A stretch of DNA of 28,172 nucleotides from Actinomycetota bacterium (GTDB lineage Bacteria > Actinomycetota > Actinomycetes > S36-B12). Under the pieces are notes generated by a model. The model worked only from the letters and a program-made list of their open reading frames with translations, made no database searches and was not told where the DNA came from. Below, piece after piece: positions 8,194 through 16,164 of this stretch. Both the position numbers and the translations under genes were made by a program. Each line of letters starts with the position of its first letter. Position 1 is the first letter of the stretch. The DNA lies in assembly GCA_009700485.1 (NCBI GenBank), contig WLLZ01000011.1, forward strand, positions 1 through 28,172, written 5' to 3'.

Positions 8194-8980
8194 TAATTGA
8201 GCCCACCCAATCAGCGAGCTCGTTAAGCGCAGCGACCAAAGCAACCTTTGCTTTGAGCGCCACCGCCTGCGCATCGTCGGACGCCCATTGCGCATCCGGA
8301 TCTGTCACCACCCGCAGCGGGTCACTACTGACCCATGCTGGTAAAACGGCAAGGCCGGTAACGATTTCTAGTAACTCACGCGGTGTGCGCTCCTTGGCCG
8401 CTACCTCCACCAAGAGCGCCCGCGCAATTCGCGCCCGGCCAATCCCAGGTGATACCGGTTCGGGTGGCTCGGGCATTAAAGTTGCCATGGCCACCAAAGC
8501 GATCGGCTCCGGCCAACGGGCAAGTGCGACGCCCACGGCATTGCCCCCGGGACGCACAAAATGTTCGATATCCAATGACTCACTTACGGCCACGGCGGCC
8601 GAACAAATAACCGGCGACCTGCGCGGGTGAACGATCACTTGGCCAGCAACCACCCGCGCCGGAATCAAAGCATCACCTAGGCAACTCCAGCCCATTTTTA
8701 CCAGCCCGATGATCACCCGCTCTGCAAGTTCTGGGGCCGACGAAATCAATACCGCTCTACCGTCAGGGTCAACCATGACCGAACCACCTAGCAACCAGAA
8801 CCCCCGCCGCCACCAAGCCAGCGGATCAATCAAATTGCTGAGCACCATTGCTTCGCACTGGGCATCTACTCCGCCAGCCATGGTCAAGACATGTGACCCA
8901 TCCGGTGCCACCTGAAAAGCAGCCAGCCCTGGAAGGCTAACCTCCCATGGCTCCACTTCGGTATTGACAAGCCCCGACAT
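8186..8980 (-). CDS. Unassigned cluster protein resembling HPr kinase but with a degraded P-loop
   Basis: The product is 264 aa. Residues 60-125 follow the pattern of HprK-like proteins: a strand (LLGGSVMVDPDGRAVLI), a turn where the ATP loop should be, a helix and GWSCLGDALIP, then VIVHPRRSPVI. The P-loop GxxxxGK[ST] is replaced by SSAPELAE, so nucleotide binding by the usual means is unlikely. The last 100 residues are helical and alanine-rich without a motif I know. HprK-like proteins occur in other RiPP clusters, for example beside PqqD proteins in lasso peptide loci, which fits the PqqD-containing neighbour. The ATG at 8980 has GGAG six bases upstream; the gene starts 27 bases after the oxidase stop and overlaps the sulfotransferase. 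The resemblance is by eye and should be treated as tentative; this is a real gene by coupling and frame. Confidence 0.6.
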   Translation of the reverse strand: MSGLVNTEVEPWEVSLPGLAAFQVAPDGSHVLTMAGGVDAQCEAMVLSNLIDPLAWWRRGFWLLGGSVMVDPDGRAVLISSAPELAERVIIGLVKMGWSCLGDALIPARVVAGQVIVHPRRSPVICSAAVAVSESLDIEHFVRPGGNAVGVALARWPEPIALVAMATLMPEPPEPVSPGIGRARIARALLVEVAAKERTPRELLEIVTGLAVLPAWVSSDPLRVVTDPDAQWASDDAQAVALKAKVALVAALNELADWVGSING

Positions 8981-9007
8981 CAATTACTCCTAGTCGAAAA
9001 CCGCACA

Positions 9008-11296
9008 TCAGTCCAATGGACTGATAGCGATTTCACCGATTGACCCTTGGGTGTAGTAGTCAAGGCCGGTAGCCAAGGCAAATGCATCACTATCGCCGGT
9101 ACCTAGCGGAACTGAGCCCAAGCCCATGGCCGTCGCAGAATATTGAATGGTCGCCATCATTACTCCGACGTGCTTGAGCATTAGCGAGTACGCGATCCCC
9201 TCATATTTGGTTGCGATGTCTGGATAACGTGCAGCAAGCACCAGCAAGGCTTGGGGCCTGGACATCCCCCCACCGGTTGCCTCACTGGCACCAAAGATTA
9301 CTTTCTCTTGGTATTCGAGTGCACCGGTCAAGGCGCCAAGTGAATGTGAGCCTTGTCGGTAGACATAGGCGCCGGGCGCTAGGCCGGCAACTCGACTTGC
9401 GAAAACCACGATGTCAATTTCATAAAGCCCACCGCCGGATGGATAGGTGCGGCCGGCACGCTCAGTTACCTGCCCAAAAATTTCGTCACTTCGAGGAATT
9501 AGATGCATCACGCGCGCAAGTAGTTCAGCAAGTTTAACTACGGGCAGTTCCGGACCATCCCAGGCGCGAATCGAGGTACGTTTTTCAAGCACCACTCCGA
9601 ATGGCGGATCAACGGCAATCACGTTCGCTATGTCAATACTTGGTAACAAGATGTCACCTGGCAAAGGCTGGGTCGAGGGCTCCTCAGGATGCGGCTTAAT
9701 CGTGAATCGGGAGGTACCGCCTAACTTGCCCAACAGTCGACCATTTCGGGTCTTGGAGTGGAAAAGTAGGTCGTGAAACTCCCAAGACTTCGGGATATCA
9801 GCATCTTCGAGCGATTTACCAACTTCATTGAGTGGCACACTTTTGGCACGGGTGTAAGTCTTCACTAAAACTTGGCCATCTTGTTCAAGGCCAAATTTTA
9901 TGTGCAACAGCTCAATTTGCTGCTTAGCGGCGGGGATGTCTGACACCGAACCATCGGCATTCAATTCGTAAACCGTGCGTTCCTTGGGTGCCTGCGCAAC
10001 CGCCTCTAGGACACTTGCTTGCATCTGGCGCCCCACCCCTAGATTGACCATCACTTCTGGGAGCAAAGGGATCGCCTGCGGAGTGAAAACTTCAAAGCCA
10101 ATCCGAGGGCCAAGACCAATGTGCGTCATGTCAACCGCCAAACGGGTCGGTTTTACCCCTCCCAGCAAGGGCTCGATTGCCTCGAAGTGCAATAAACTTG
10201 ATGACGGTACACCCGCACCCTGCAAAATCTTCTTAGCAATGTCTAGTTGTGCGGTATCTGGAATTTCAAAAAGCATACGTACGGCATCCTCACGACTAGG
10301 GAGTACCGCAATCAGTACGGGCACACCTAGAGCAGCAACTAGCGCGCGTGTATCCGGGTTGTTGGAGACCTGGCAAGTGCTGCCTAATGCCCGAAGGGTC
10401 TGATCGAGTCGCCGCACCTGATCTTCGTCCTCAAGGGGTTCAGGTGGCGGCACCAACTTCAGGAACACACCCATGAGTGACTCGACACCGTCGACGATAT
10501 CAAACTCATAGAAACCTGTAGACCCAAGAAGCGCACCATCACCGGTTGCGCCGTCACCTCCGTATGGCAAACTCACCGAGATATCAACTTGACGAGATCC
10601 ATCATGGTGCAGTTCAAAAATCAAATGGAACGAGGAATCGGCACCCTCGACGGGTAGCTGATCAATACCGGCCACCAACCCGGTATGTGAAAACCCGCGG
10701 GGCAATGCTTCGCGCTCAGCCCAGGCAATGAGTGAGTTAACCTCCGGCACGAACTCCAAGCCACGGGCCACAGCCATCACAATGCCGATTGAGCGCATCA
10801 GGCCAAGCACTTCACATACACCTGAAACACTTAAACCTGACGACGCAGCTAGCGCGATTGGTGTTTGGTCGAATGCCAAGCCTGCGACCACCGCGGCGAC
10901 CCTAGGGTCATGAATTTCGAGGTATGCGGAAGTGGTTGGTATCTCAATGACCACCCGCCGCTTGGTCCGACGCAAATATGCGAATCTCGATAGACGAAAT
11001 GCCGTGGTCGGTAAGGCATCAACGGGCATTAGGGCTAGCGGCGTAACTCCTGGAACTAACGTCGCAAGCGGCGCGTCGCCGTCATACGAGGTAACGGCGA
11101 GAAAACCGCCATCGGCCAATTTCTGCATTAGCTTAGGGTCGCTGCCCGACGCTGAAGGAGTGGCCCCGTTGTTCGGCAGCGTGCCAGCGATGTTCGCCGG
11201 CACCACAAGTGTGCTACTCGGCCCTACCAGTTCACTCCAGTTTGCGTCGGCAGACTTTATTGTTACCGCTGGGCTGAGCCCAACCATCTTGCTCAC
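9008..11296 (-). CDS. SagB-type azoline dehydrogenase with a large central insertion
   Basis: SagB enzymes use FMN to oxidise azolines to azoles. The product is 762 aa, well above the 450-550 usual for the family. Residues 100-178 match the SagB N-terminal domain (FRLSRFAYLRRT, then LEIHDPR). The conserved joint SWEFHDLLFHSKTRNG is at 504-519, and the nitroreductase fold follows from about 563 (EKRTSIRAW, TYPSGGGLYEIDIVV, YEGIAYSLMLKHVGVMMATI, MGLGSVPLGTGDSDAFA). Between residues 205 and 500 lies about 295 aa that I cannot assign. There are also about 99 extra residues at the N-terminus. The start chosen is GTG at 11296, whose GTGA overlaps the stop of the upstream protease; a TTG at 11311 is possible. 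Cyanobactin pathways carry the related oxidase domain inside PatG, whereas here it is a separate gene. Confidence 0.92.
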   Translation of the reverse strand: MSKMVGLSPAVTIKSADANWSELVGPSSTLVVPANIAGTLPNNGATPSASGSDPKLMQKLADGGFLAVTSYDGDAPLATLVPGVTPLALMPVDALPTTAFRLSRFAYLRRTKRRVVIEIPTTSAYLEIHDPRVAAVVAGLAFDQTPIALAASSGLSVSGVCEVLGLMRSIGIVMAVARGLEFVPEVNSLIAWAEREALPRGFSHTGLVAGIDQLPVEGADSSFHLIFELHHDGSRQVDISVSLPYGGDGATGDGALLGSTGFYEFDIVDGVESLMGVFLKLVPPPEPLEDEDQVRRLDQTLRALGSTCQVSNNPDTRALVAALGVPVLIAVLPSREDAVRMLFEIPDTAQLDIAKKILQGAGVPSSSLLHFEAIEPLLGGVKPTRLAVDMTHIGLGPRIGFEVFTPQAIPLLPEVMVNLGVGRQMQASVLEAVAQAPKERTVYELNADGSVSDIPAAKQQIELLHIKFGLEQDGQVLVKTYTRAKSVPLNEVGKSLEDADIPKSWEFHDLLFHSKTRNGRLLGKLGGTSRFTIKPHPEEPSTQPLPGDILLPSIDIANVIAVDPPFGVVLEKRTSIRAWDGPELPVVKLAELLARVMHLIPRSDEIFGQVTERAGRTYPSGGGLYEIDIVVFASRVAGLAPGAYVYRQGSHSLGALTGALEYQEKVIFGASEATGGGMSRPQALLVLAARYPDIATKYEGIAYSLMLKHVGVMMATIQYSATAMGLGSVPLGTGDSDAFALATGLDYYTQGSIGEIAISPLD

Positions 11297-13329
11297 CGAA
11301 CGGCCACCCAACGCCGAACTCGACCAACCGCCACCGGCAAAGTGTCAGCTACGTCAATGGTGAACCGGTATTCACGGGCACCACGGGTAGAGCGAACTGG
11401 ATCCTTGAAACGAAGTACTATTTCCCAGCAGTTGCCACCAACCCGGCTAAATGGACTGTACTCCGTGCCGTAGGTCTGATACTGCAGCCCATCATTTAAA
11501 GCATCCAAGAATGCCATAGCAATTTGGTACCCGTTGGTTGCGGCAAGATTCAAAGCGCGTTCAACAGATACGGATGGATCCTGTGGAGCCCGGAAGTAGA
11601 TCTCCTCTAAGAAATCTTGGACCGCTAACTGAACATCAGGTGATGGCTCAACCTGAAGGCGAGTCCAGATGTCGCTTGCAATGTCATCGATCCCGAAAAC
11701 CTCATCATCGGCACCTGCCGCAATAGATTCAGCTTTGGCTTTCGCTGCCACTCCCTGCTCGTGACCCTTTAGCGCATCGGAGTGTACCGCGGCCAGGCAT
11801 TGCTGCGCCAAATTCGCTGGGTGCCATCCGTAAATCCCGCGTAAGCCATTGCGATGCAACTTTCGGACAACGGTGCCATCGAGTAAGGTCGAGGTTCCGA
11901 GCTCTGCGCTCCCGGGCATTGACACCACCGAGATGCTGCCACCTGCCTGACCTTGAACAAGTGCGGCCAACATGTCATAGACATCCGAGGCATACGGACC
12001 GACAGGTGTAATTGCAAATCGCGGCTCATCATTTATTGAGAGCACCCAGATCAAACGGCGAGCTTCCGCCGGAAAATCGTCTAAGTAATCAACCATCGCT
12101 TGCGGGTCATTAGCGATGCCGCTTCCTACTCCATACCCACCACCCATGGCTTCTGTAAAAGAGTCCCGAGTGATTTCGTCACCAAAGTCGTAGCTAATCT
12201 GGCCAATGGCAAAAGTGCGCGCAGGGTACTTGATCGACGGCTCAACCATGGCTGGAACTACCACACCACCTCTACGCTCTTCGCGCTTGTATGCCTCACG
12301 GGGCAATGGTGGTTCGCCGGTGTGGTGAGTTGCTGACGAATGTGGTGGCAGTTGATATTGGCTAGCTGGCCTCGGTGGCTCTGGTAGCGCCGACGGCGCA
12401 TCAGGGGCAGGTTGCAAAGCCAATATTCGCGCGTTGTCGGCAGCGAATGAGGCAATCGCCACCCCGTCGAAAAGTACTGCGAGGGCTCGGTCAACAGCGA
12501 CCTCACCACCGATACAGCGATCGGCCCCCGACCCTGTGCATGGACGTGCCGTTGCTATCAAGACACTACGAACTAACTGTGGGTTAGGCGGGCGGCCAGC
12601 CTGCACCAAAGCCGACGTAATCGCGGTGATCAACCCGGTAAGTACCGGAGCCGCCACACTTGTGCCTTTTTGATTAACGACATCACCATCGGGCTTTGCA
12701 CCTAAGACATTCTCGCCCGGGCCCATGATCGAATGCCCGTCATATCGTGATCCAAAGTTCGTGAAATGCATGGGAGCACCGTCATCGGCGAGCGCCCCGA
12801 CGGCGAGCACGGTAGGCATAGCCGCCGGTGAGCACCAGTTCTCGCCGTAGTCGTTCCCGGCTGGCGCCACGATTATCGCGCCGGCTTCCTCGGCTTTGCG
12901 CACCGCATCGGTGAGCCAAGACTGGGTTTGTCCGGTTTGGCTTGGGTGACAAAAAGCGCAATGGATGATCTGGGCTCCTTGCGATAACGCGTACTCAATC
13001 GCGCGTGCAATCCCGATCTCGGATTCGGCGCTGTCATCGTCAACTCCTGATGCGATGAAAAGTCCACGAGCCCGCGGGGCTAAACCAGGTACTTCACTTC
13101 CGGGTTGGCCAAAAATCACACTCGTGATGTGGGTTGCGTGACCGGTACTACCTTCTGAATCTTCGCGGTCATCAAGCCAATACCCGCGCACCGCCGTTAC
13201 GTCAGCACCATCGAATGCTGGGTGAGTGATAACCGGGCTGCCGTCAATGACGGCGGTTAGCACGCGCGGGTCCCCTTGGGTGAGCGCCCGCAAACGGAGC
13301 ACCCCCGGCAGGGTATTGAGATCAGGCAT
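11293..13329 (-). CDS. PatA/PatG-family subtilisin-like protease, copy B
   Basis: The product is 678 aa. The S8 domain (about 1-290) has Asp29 in TAVIDG, His64 in TGHATHITS, oxyanion Asn159 in APAGNDYG and Ser224 in KGTSVAAP, so the triad is intact; the His motif is HATH instead of the usual HGTH. A proline-rich linker follows (about 310-360). The C-terminal domain begins at TFAIGQISYDFGDEITRDSF and ends YRFTIDVADTLPVAVGRVRR, the pattern typical of cyanobactin maturation proteases. No signal peptide is seen, so it acts in the cytoplasm. In cyanobactins PatA removes the leader and PatG cuts the follower while macrocyclising; which role this copy has cannot be told. It starts eight bases after the 126-aa gene and its TGA overlaps the oxidase GTG. 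It is a paralogue of the protease at 13916-15793. Confidence 0.92.
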   Translation of the reverse strand: MPDLNTLPGVLRLRALTQGDPRVLTAVIDGSPVITHPAFDGADVTAVRGYWLDDREDSEGSTGHATHITSVIFGQPGSEVPGLAPRARGLFIASGVDDDSAESEIGIARAIEYALSQGAQIIHCAFCHPSQTGQTQSWLTDAVRKAEEAGAIIVAPAGNDYGENWCSPAAMPTVLAVGALADDGAPMHFTNFGSRYDGHSIMGPGENVLGAKPDGDVVNQKGTSVAAPVLTGLITAITSALVQAGRPPNPQLVRSVLIATARPCTGSGADRCIGGEVAVDRALAVLFDGVAIASFAADNARILALQPAPDAPSALPEPPRPASQYQLPPHSSATHHTGEPPLPREAYKREERRGGVVVPAMVEPSIKYPARTFAIGQISYDFGDEITRDSFTEAMGGGYGVGSGIANDPQAMVDYLDDFPAEARRLIWVLSINDEPRFAITPVGPYASDVYDMLAALVQGQAGGSISVVSMPGSAELGTSTLLDGTVVRKLHRNGLRGIYGWHPANLAQQCLAAVHSDALKGHEQGVAAKAKAESIAAGADDEVFGIDDIASDIWTRLQVEPSPDVQLAVQDFLEEIYFRAPQDPSVSVERALNLAATNGYQIAMAFLDALNDGLQYQTYGTEYSPFSRVGGNCWEIVLRFKDPVRSTRGAREYRFTIDVADTLPVAVGRVRRWVAVR

Positions 13330-13337
13330 TACTTGCC

Positions 13338-13718
13338 CTAACGATGGATGAGGCCGCGAACAAAACCCGCGGAATCTTTTAGTGAACTTTCAACTGCCAA
13401 AACTCCACGCTCCTCCAAGAACTTGGCCCAGTGCGCAACTGCAAACATCCCGGACCCATTGCGGTGATTTCCGCCCACATGGATATGGGCGAGGATGTGT
13501 ACTACTTCGTCAGGGTTGTGACCACGTGCATGCACGCTATGGCCGGGGTGCAGGTCCCGTGAAACCGATTTTACCGACCCACTCGCGCGGTCGACTAGAG
13601 AATTCGGGTTGGCTTGCACCTTGTCTTTAGGCGCAGGCTTGGCCGCCTCGGCCTTCTTGGGCAGCGCCGCACGAGGAGGTGGGTTCTCGCCATCTGCGGA
13701 TTTCTTCGGCGCACTCAT
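13338..13718 (-). CDS. Small unrecognised cluster protein, candidate precursor or carrier
   Basis: The product is 126 aa from the ATG at 13718, whose ATGA overlaps the stop of the upstream small ORF. Residues 1-40 are rich in Lys, Pro and Ala and look disordered (PKKAEAAKPAPKDK). The middle is rich in His (LHPGHSVHARGHNPDEVVHI, then HIHVGGNHRNG), followed by MFAVAHWAKFLEERGVLAVE and a short tail SSLKDSAGFVRGLIHR. There is no Cys, no signal peptide and no membrane segment. It resembles no family I know. The position between two maturation proteases is where cyanobactin-like clusters place precursor genes, but the composition is not typical of a TOMM core. A metal-binding or scaffold role is equally possible. 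A longer frame reaching back to 13757 lacks support. Confidence 0.7.
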   Translation of the reverse strand: MSAPKKSADGENPPPRAALPKKAEAAKPAPKDKVQANPNSLVDRASGSVKSVSRDLHPGHSVHARGHNPDEVVHILAHIHVGGNHRNGSGMFAVAHWAKFLEERGVLAVESSLKDSAGFVRGLIHR

Positions 13719-13903
13719 CTTGATCTGTTTCTTGGAGCAAATGCTGCCCTTACCCACGGGGTCGGGTCGTTGTAATTAGCCCCGTGGGTCAAGTGGATAT
13801 ATACGTCAATTAAATTCAGAAGTGAGCCGGAGGTAACATCGACCGTCGAGGACGGCATGATGATTTCAGGTCGCTGGACCGGCGGTGCCAAAATAGGGAA
13901 CAT
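13715..13903 (-). CDS. Very small ORF, candidate precursor peptide
   Basis: The frame gives 62 aa from the ATG at 13903, 12 bases after the stop of protease A, or 46 aa from the in-frame ATG at 13855. Neither start has a good ribosome binding site, so coupling to the protease gene is likely. Its TGA overlaps the ATG of the next gene (ATGA), which argues that it is translated. The internal part PSSTVDVTSGSLL is rich in Ser and Thr, and LIDVYIHLTHGANYNDPTPW holds two Tyr next to Asp. There is no Cys. A Ser/Thr-rich stretch could feed a YcaO enzyme and the acidic-flanked Tyr residues could suit the sulfotransferase, but this is inference. It could instead be a small accessory protein. Confidence 0.55.
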   Translation of the reverse strand: MFPILAPPVQRPEIIMPSSTVDVTSGSLLNLIDVYIHLTHGANYNDPTPWVRAAFAPRNRSR

Positions 13904-13915
13904 GTCGGCCAGCTA

Positions 13916-15793
13916 TCAGACGGCCGTTGTCCAGCTGCGGACCTGACCCAAGGTTACGGGCATCAGTTCACTGACATCAACAGTGAATCGATACACACGT
14001 CGAGCACGGCGGGTGTTCTCTGGGTCGAAGAACTTCATCTTGACGTCCCAAGCATCAGCATCGGCGCGGGCAAATGGCGACATTTCAGTCTCGATGGTTT
14101 CAAGTTGCATACCACTGCCTAAGGCCTCGGAGAACACCATCGCGGCCTGGAATGCATTCGTCGCGGCAAAGTTGACCGCACGATCGCTGGACAGCACCCC
14201 GAGGTTGCGCAGATCGTAGTAAACCCGATCAAGGAAGCCCCGCAAGTTGTTCTGGATCGTTTCGAGATCGGCAGTAGCTGTGGTGCGCCGACTAACCGCC
14301 TGAGCCGCTTGTAAAATAAGCGCATTGTGCTTCCAGCCGTACATGCCGCGTGGATTCTCGAGCTGAAGGACTGGAACAACTTGACCCGAGAACAAACGAA
14401 CGGTGTTGCCCGTTAGGCGACCGGGAATACTGACGCGTTGAACATGATCCTCCTCGCCTTCGCCAAGGATTTCGGCCGCCAGGATTTCGACGAGTCGGCC
14501 ATACAAGTCAGCTCCGAAGGCGCCGGTGGGCTCCAGCGCGTAGACAGGAGTCAGCTCAACATTCAAAGTCCACGTTAGCGACCTGGCTTCAGAAAGATTC
14601 TGGCCGAGGTAAGAGACAAGTTGCCGGGCATCATATGGATTCGGCGGCACTACGTCGCCATTAACTTCAACAGGTGGCATCAATTGCTTGAATGAATCGC
14701 GACGGGCCTCCGTGTTGAAATCATAAGACAAGTTGCCGAGCGCGTACACCATATTTTGGCCCTCAGGGGCATCCGCCATTGATGGCCGAACCGATGCTGA
14801 AACACCAGACTCGGCGTTAGCGTCCTGGGGTGAATCACCACAACCACAGCCGCCTGCCGGGGAAACACCCGCTGGCCCTACAACCATTGCTTCGCTCATC
14901 GCCGCCACTGCTCCTTCAACATCGATAGTTCCTGACAGCAGGCGCTGGCAGACATTTAACTCATTACTACCACATGGTGCAGCACCACGTAGCAGAATCT
15001 CACGAATCATCAAGGAACTGGGGGCTACCCCCGAAACACTTTCGCGGCCCTGAGACAGCAGCAGGGCAGCCACCCCAACCACCATTGGAGTGGCAAACGA
15101 CGTGCCGCTGAGCCTTGAAACTCCCCCACCGGGTACAGCCCCTAGAATATCGGCCCCCGGAGCGGTTATTCCATTGCAGGAATAGCCATGGCCCCAGTTG
15201 CTGAAATCCATGGGCTCACCCGAGGAGTCGATGGCCCCGACCGCCAACGCCGTAGCGGCCGCAGCCGGCACATGCAGGCATTCGCAGCCATCGTTACCCG
15301 CTGCGGCGATCAACAGGACACCGGCCTCGGCGCACCTGACCACCGCATCGGACAGCCATTGATCAGCGAGCCCGGTATCGGAGTACTGGCCCCCGGAGAA
15401 ATTGATGATGTCGGCGCCTTCTTCAATGGCTAGTTCAATTGCTCTAGCAACCTCTAGCTGAGGGGCACTACCTGATGCAGCGTCGTACACGGGGATGATG
15501 ACCCCTCTAACTCCTGGGCAAATACCCTCAACTTCGGTGCCAGGCTGGCCAAAGAGGATGCTCGCCACATGGGTGCCGTGCTCAGCCATTTTGTTGCCGG
15601 CCTCGGCAGACATGGTGTTTGCCCCCAAAGCCGTTCGCAGATCTGCCCCCACGAAAACTTCATGAGTGAAGTCAACCGCGCCGTCAATTACCGCGACGGT
15701 GACCTTAGAAGACCCGCCACCTGTCACCTCGTACAGCTCGCGCAAACCTTTTAGTAGGTCGAGGTTGGATCCGGTGCCACCATTGGTGGGCAT
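13916..15793 (-). CDS. PatA/PatG-family subtilisin-like protease, copy A
   Basis: The product is 625 aa. The S8 domain has Asp37 in VAVIDGAVDFTH, His72 in EHGTHVASILFG, oxyanion Asn167 in AAAGNDG and Ser232 in SGTSFATPMVVG, a complete and canonical triad. A linker with a small Cys cluster (GGCGCGDS) leads to the C-terminal domain, which starts at YALGNLSYDFNTEARRDSF and ends VYRFTVDVSELMPVTLGQV. NFAATNAFQAAMVF and WDVKMKFFDPEN are typical of the cyanobactin protease family. No signal peptide is present. The ATG at 15793 shares one base with the TAA of the DUF4190 gene (TAATG); the long frame back to 16039 reads through that gene out of frame and is not used. Together with copy B it brackets the two small ORFs. 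Likely role: precursor cleavage, with or without macrocyclisation. Confidence 0.93.
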   Translation of the reverse strand: MPTNGGTGSNLDLLKGLRELYEVTGGGSSKVTVAVIDGAVDFTHEVFVGADLRTALGANTMSAEAGNKMAEHGTHVASILFGQPGTEVEGICPGVRGVIIPVYDAASGSAPQLEVARAIELAIEEGADIINFSGGQYSDTGLADQWLSDAVVRCAEAGVLLIAAAGNDGCECLHVPAAAATALAVGAIDSSGEPMDFSNWGHGYSCNGITAPGADILGAVPGGGVSRLSGTSFATPMVVGVAALLLSQGRESVSGVAPSSLMIREILLRGAAPCGSNELNVCQRLLSGTIDVEGAVAAMSEAMVVGPAGVSPAGGCGCGDSPQDANAESGVSASVRPSMADAPEGQNMVYALGNLSYDFNTEARRDSFKQLMPPVEVNGDVVPPNPYDARQLVSYLGQNLSEARSLTWTLNVELTPVYALEPTGAFGADLYGRLVEILAAEILGEGEEDHVQRVSIPGRLTGNTVRLFSGQVVPVLQLENPRGMYGWKHNALILQAAQAVSRRTTATADLETIQNNLRGFLDRVYYDLRNLGVLSSDRAVNFAATNAFQAAMVFSEALGSGMQLETIETEMSPFARADADAWDVKMKFFDPENTRRARRVYRFTVDVSELMPVTLGQVRSWTTAV

Positions 15794-16158
15794 TATGGAG
15801 CAACGCCTGATCCAGGGGTTATCGAAGCCAGGCCACCGGCGACCAAAACCACAAAGCCAATTACCAGCGCAATAATGATGAGGGCGGCCCACAGCCCGAT
15901 ATTTATCCAGGCCACAATTCTTGCTGCCGTTACTAACTCGCCCCCGTGCCGGGTACCGCCGGAAGCGGCAATTTCCTTTTGACCCAAGGAAGAGAAGACT
16001 AGAGCGATGATCGCGAAAACTATTGGACAGACCACCCATGAGGCAATCGCGAGCACCAGCGCCGCTATGGCATTACCGGAGGTCGAAACTTGCTCGCCCT
16101 GGCTAGGTGCCGCCGCTGGCCACGTTGGCTCGGGCGGTGATTGGGGCGTTTCGGACAC
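15793..16158 (-). CDS. DUF4190-like small membrane protein, first gene of the RiPP operon
   Basis: The product is about 121 aa, with a Pro/Gln-rich cytoplasmic-type N-terminus (about 30 residues), a hydrophobic segment with AIAALVLAIASWVVCPIVFA, a polar loop ASGGTRHGGELVTAAR and a second segment ending GFVVLVAGGLA. This is the layout of DUF4190 proteins, whose function is unknown. The start chosen is GTG at 16158, six bases after a TAGAGT -10 box, giving a leaderless message; TTG at 16164 is in frame but abuts that box. Its stop overlaps the start of protease A, so it is part of the cluster's transcription unit, or was the resident gene behind which the cluster was placed. A role as a membrane anchor is conjecture. 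Confidence 0.8.
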   Translation of the reverse strand: MSETPQSPPEPTWPAAAPSQGEQVSTSGNAIAALVLAIASWVVCPIVFAIIALVFSSLGQKEIAASGGTRHGGELVTAARIVAWINIGLWAALIIIALVIGFVVLVAGGLASITPGSGVAP

Positions 16159-16164
16159 GGCCAA

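Noticed and set aside
9790..10690. Assigning the oxidase insertion as an ABBA prenyltransferase
   Set aside because: Only a loose secondary-structure resemblance; no diagnostic residues were recognised, so it is left as unknown.
13916..16039. Longer start for protease A at 16039
   Set aside because: The first 80 codons overlap the DUF4190 gene in another frame and lack protease features; TAATG at 15793 gives a normal N-terminus for the family.
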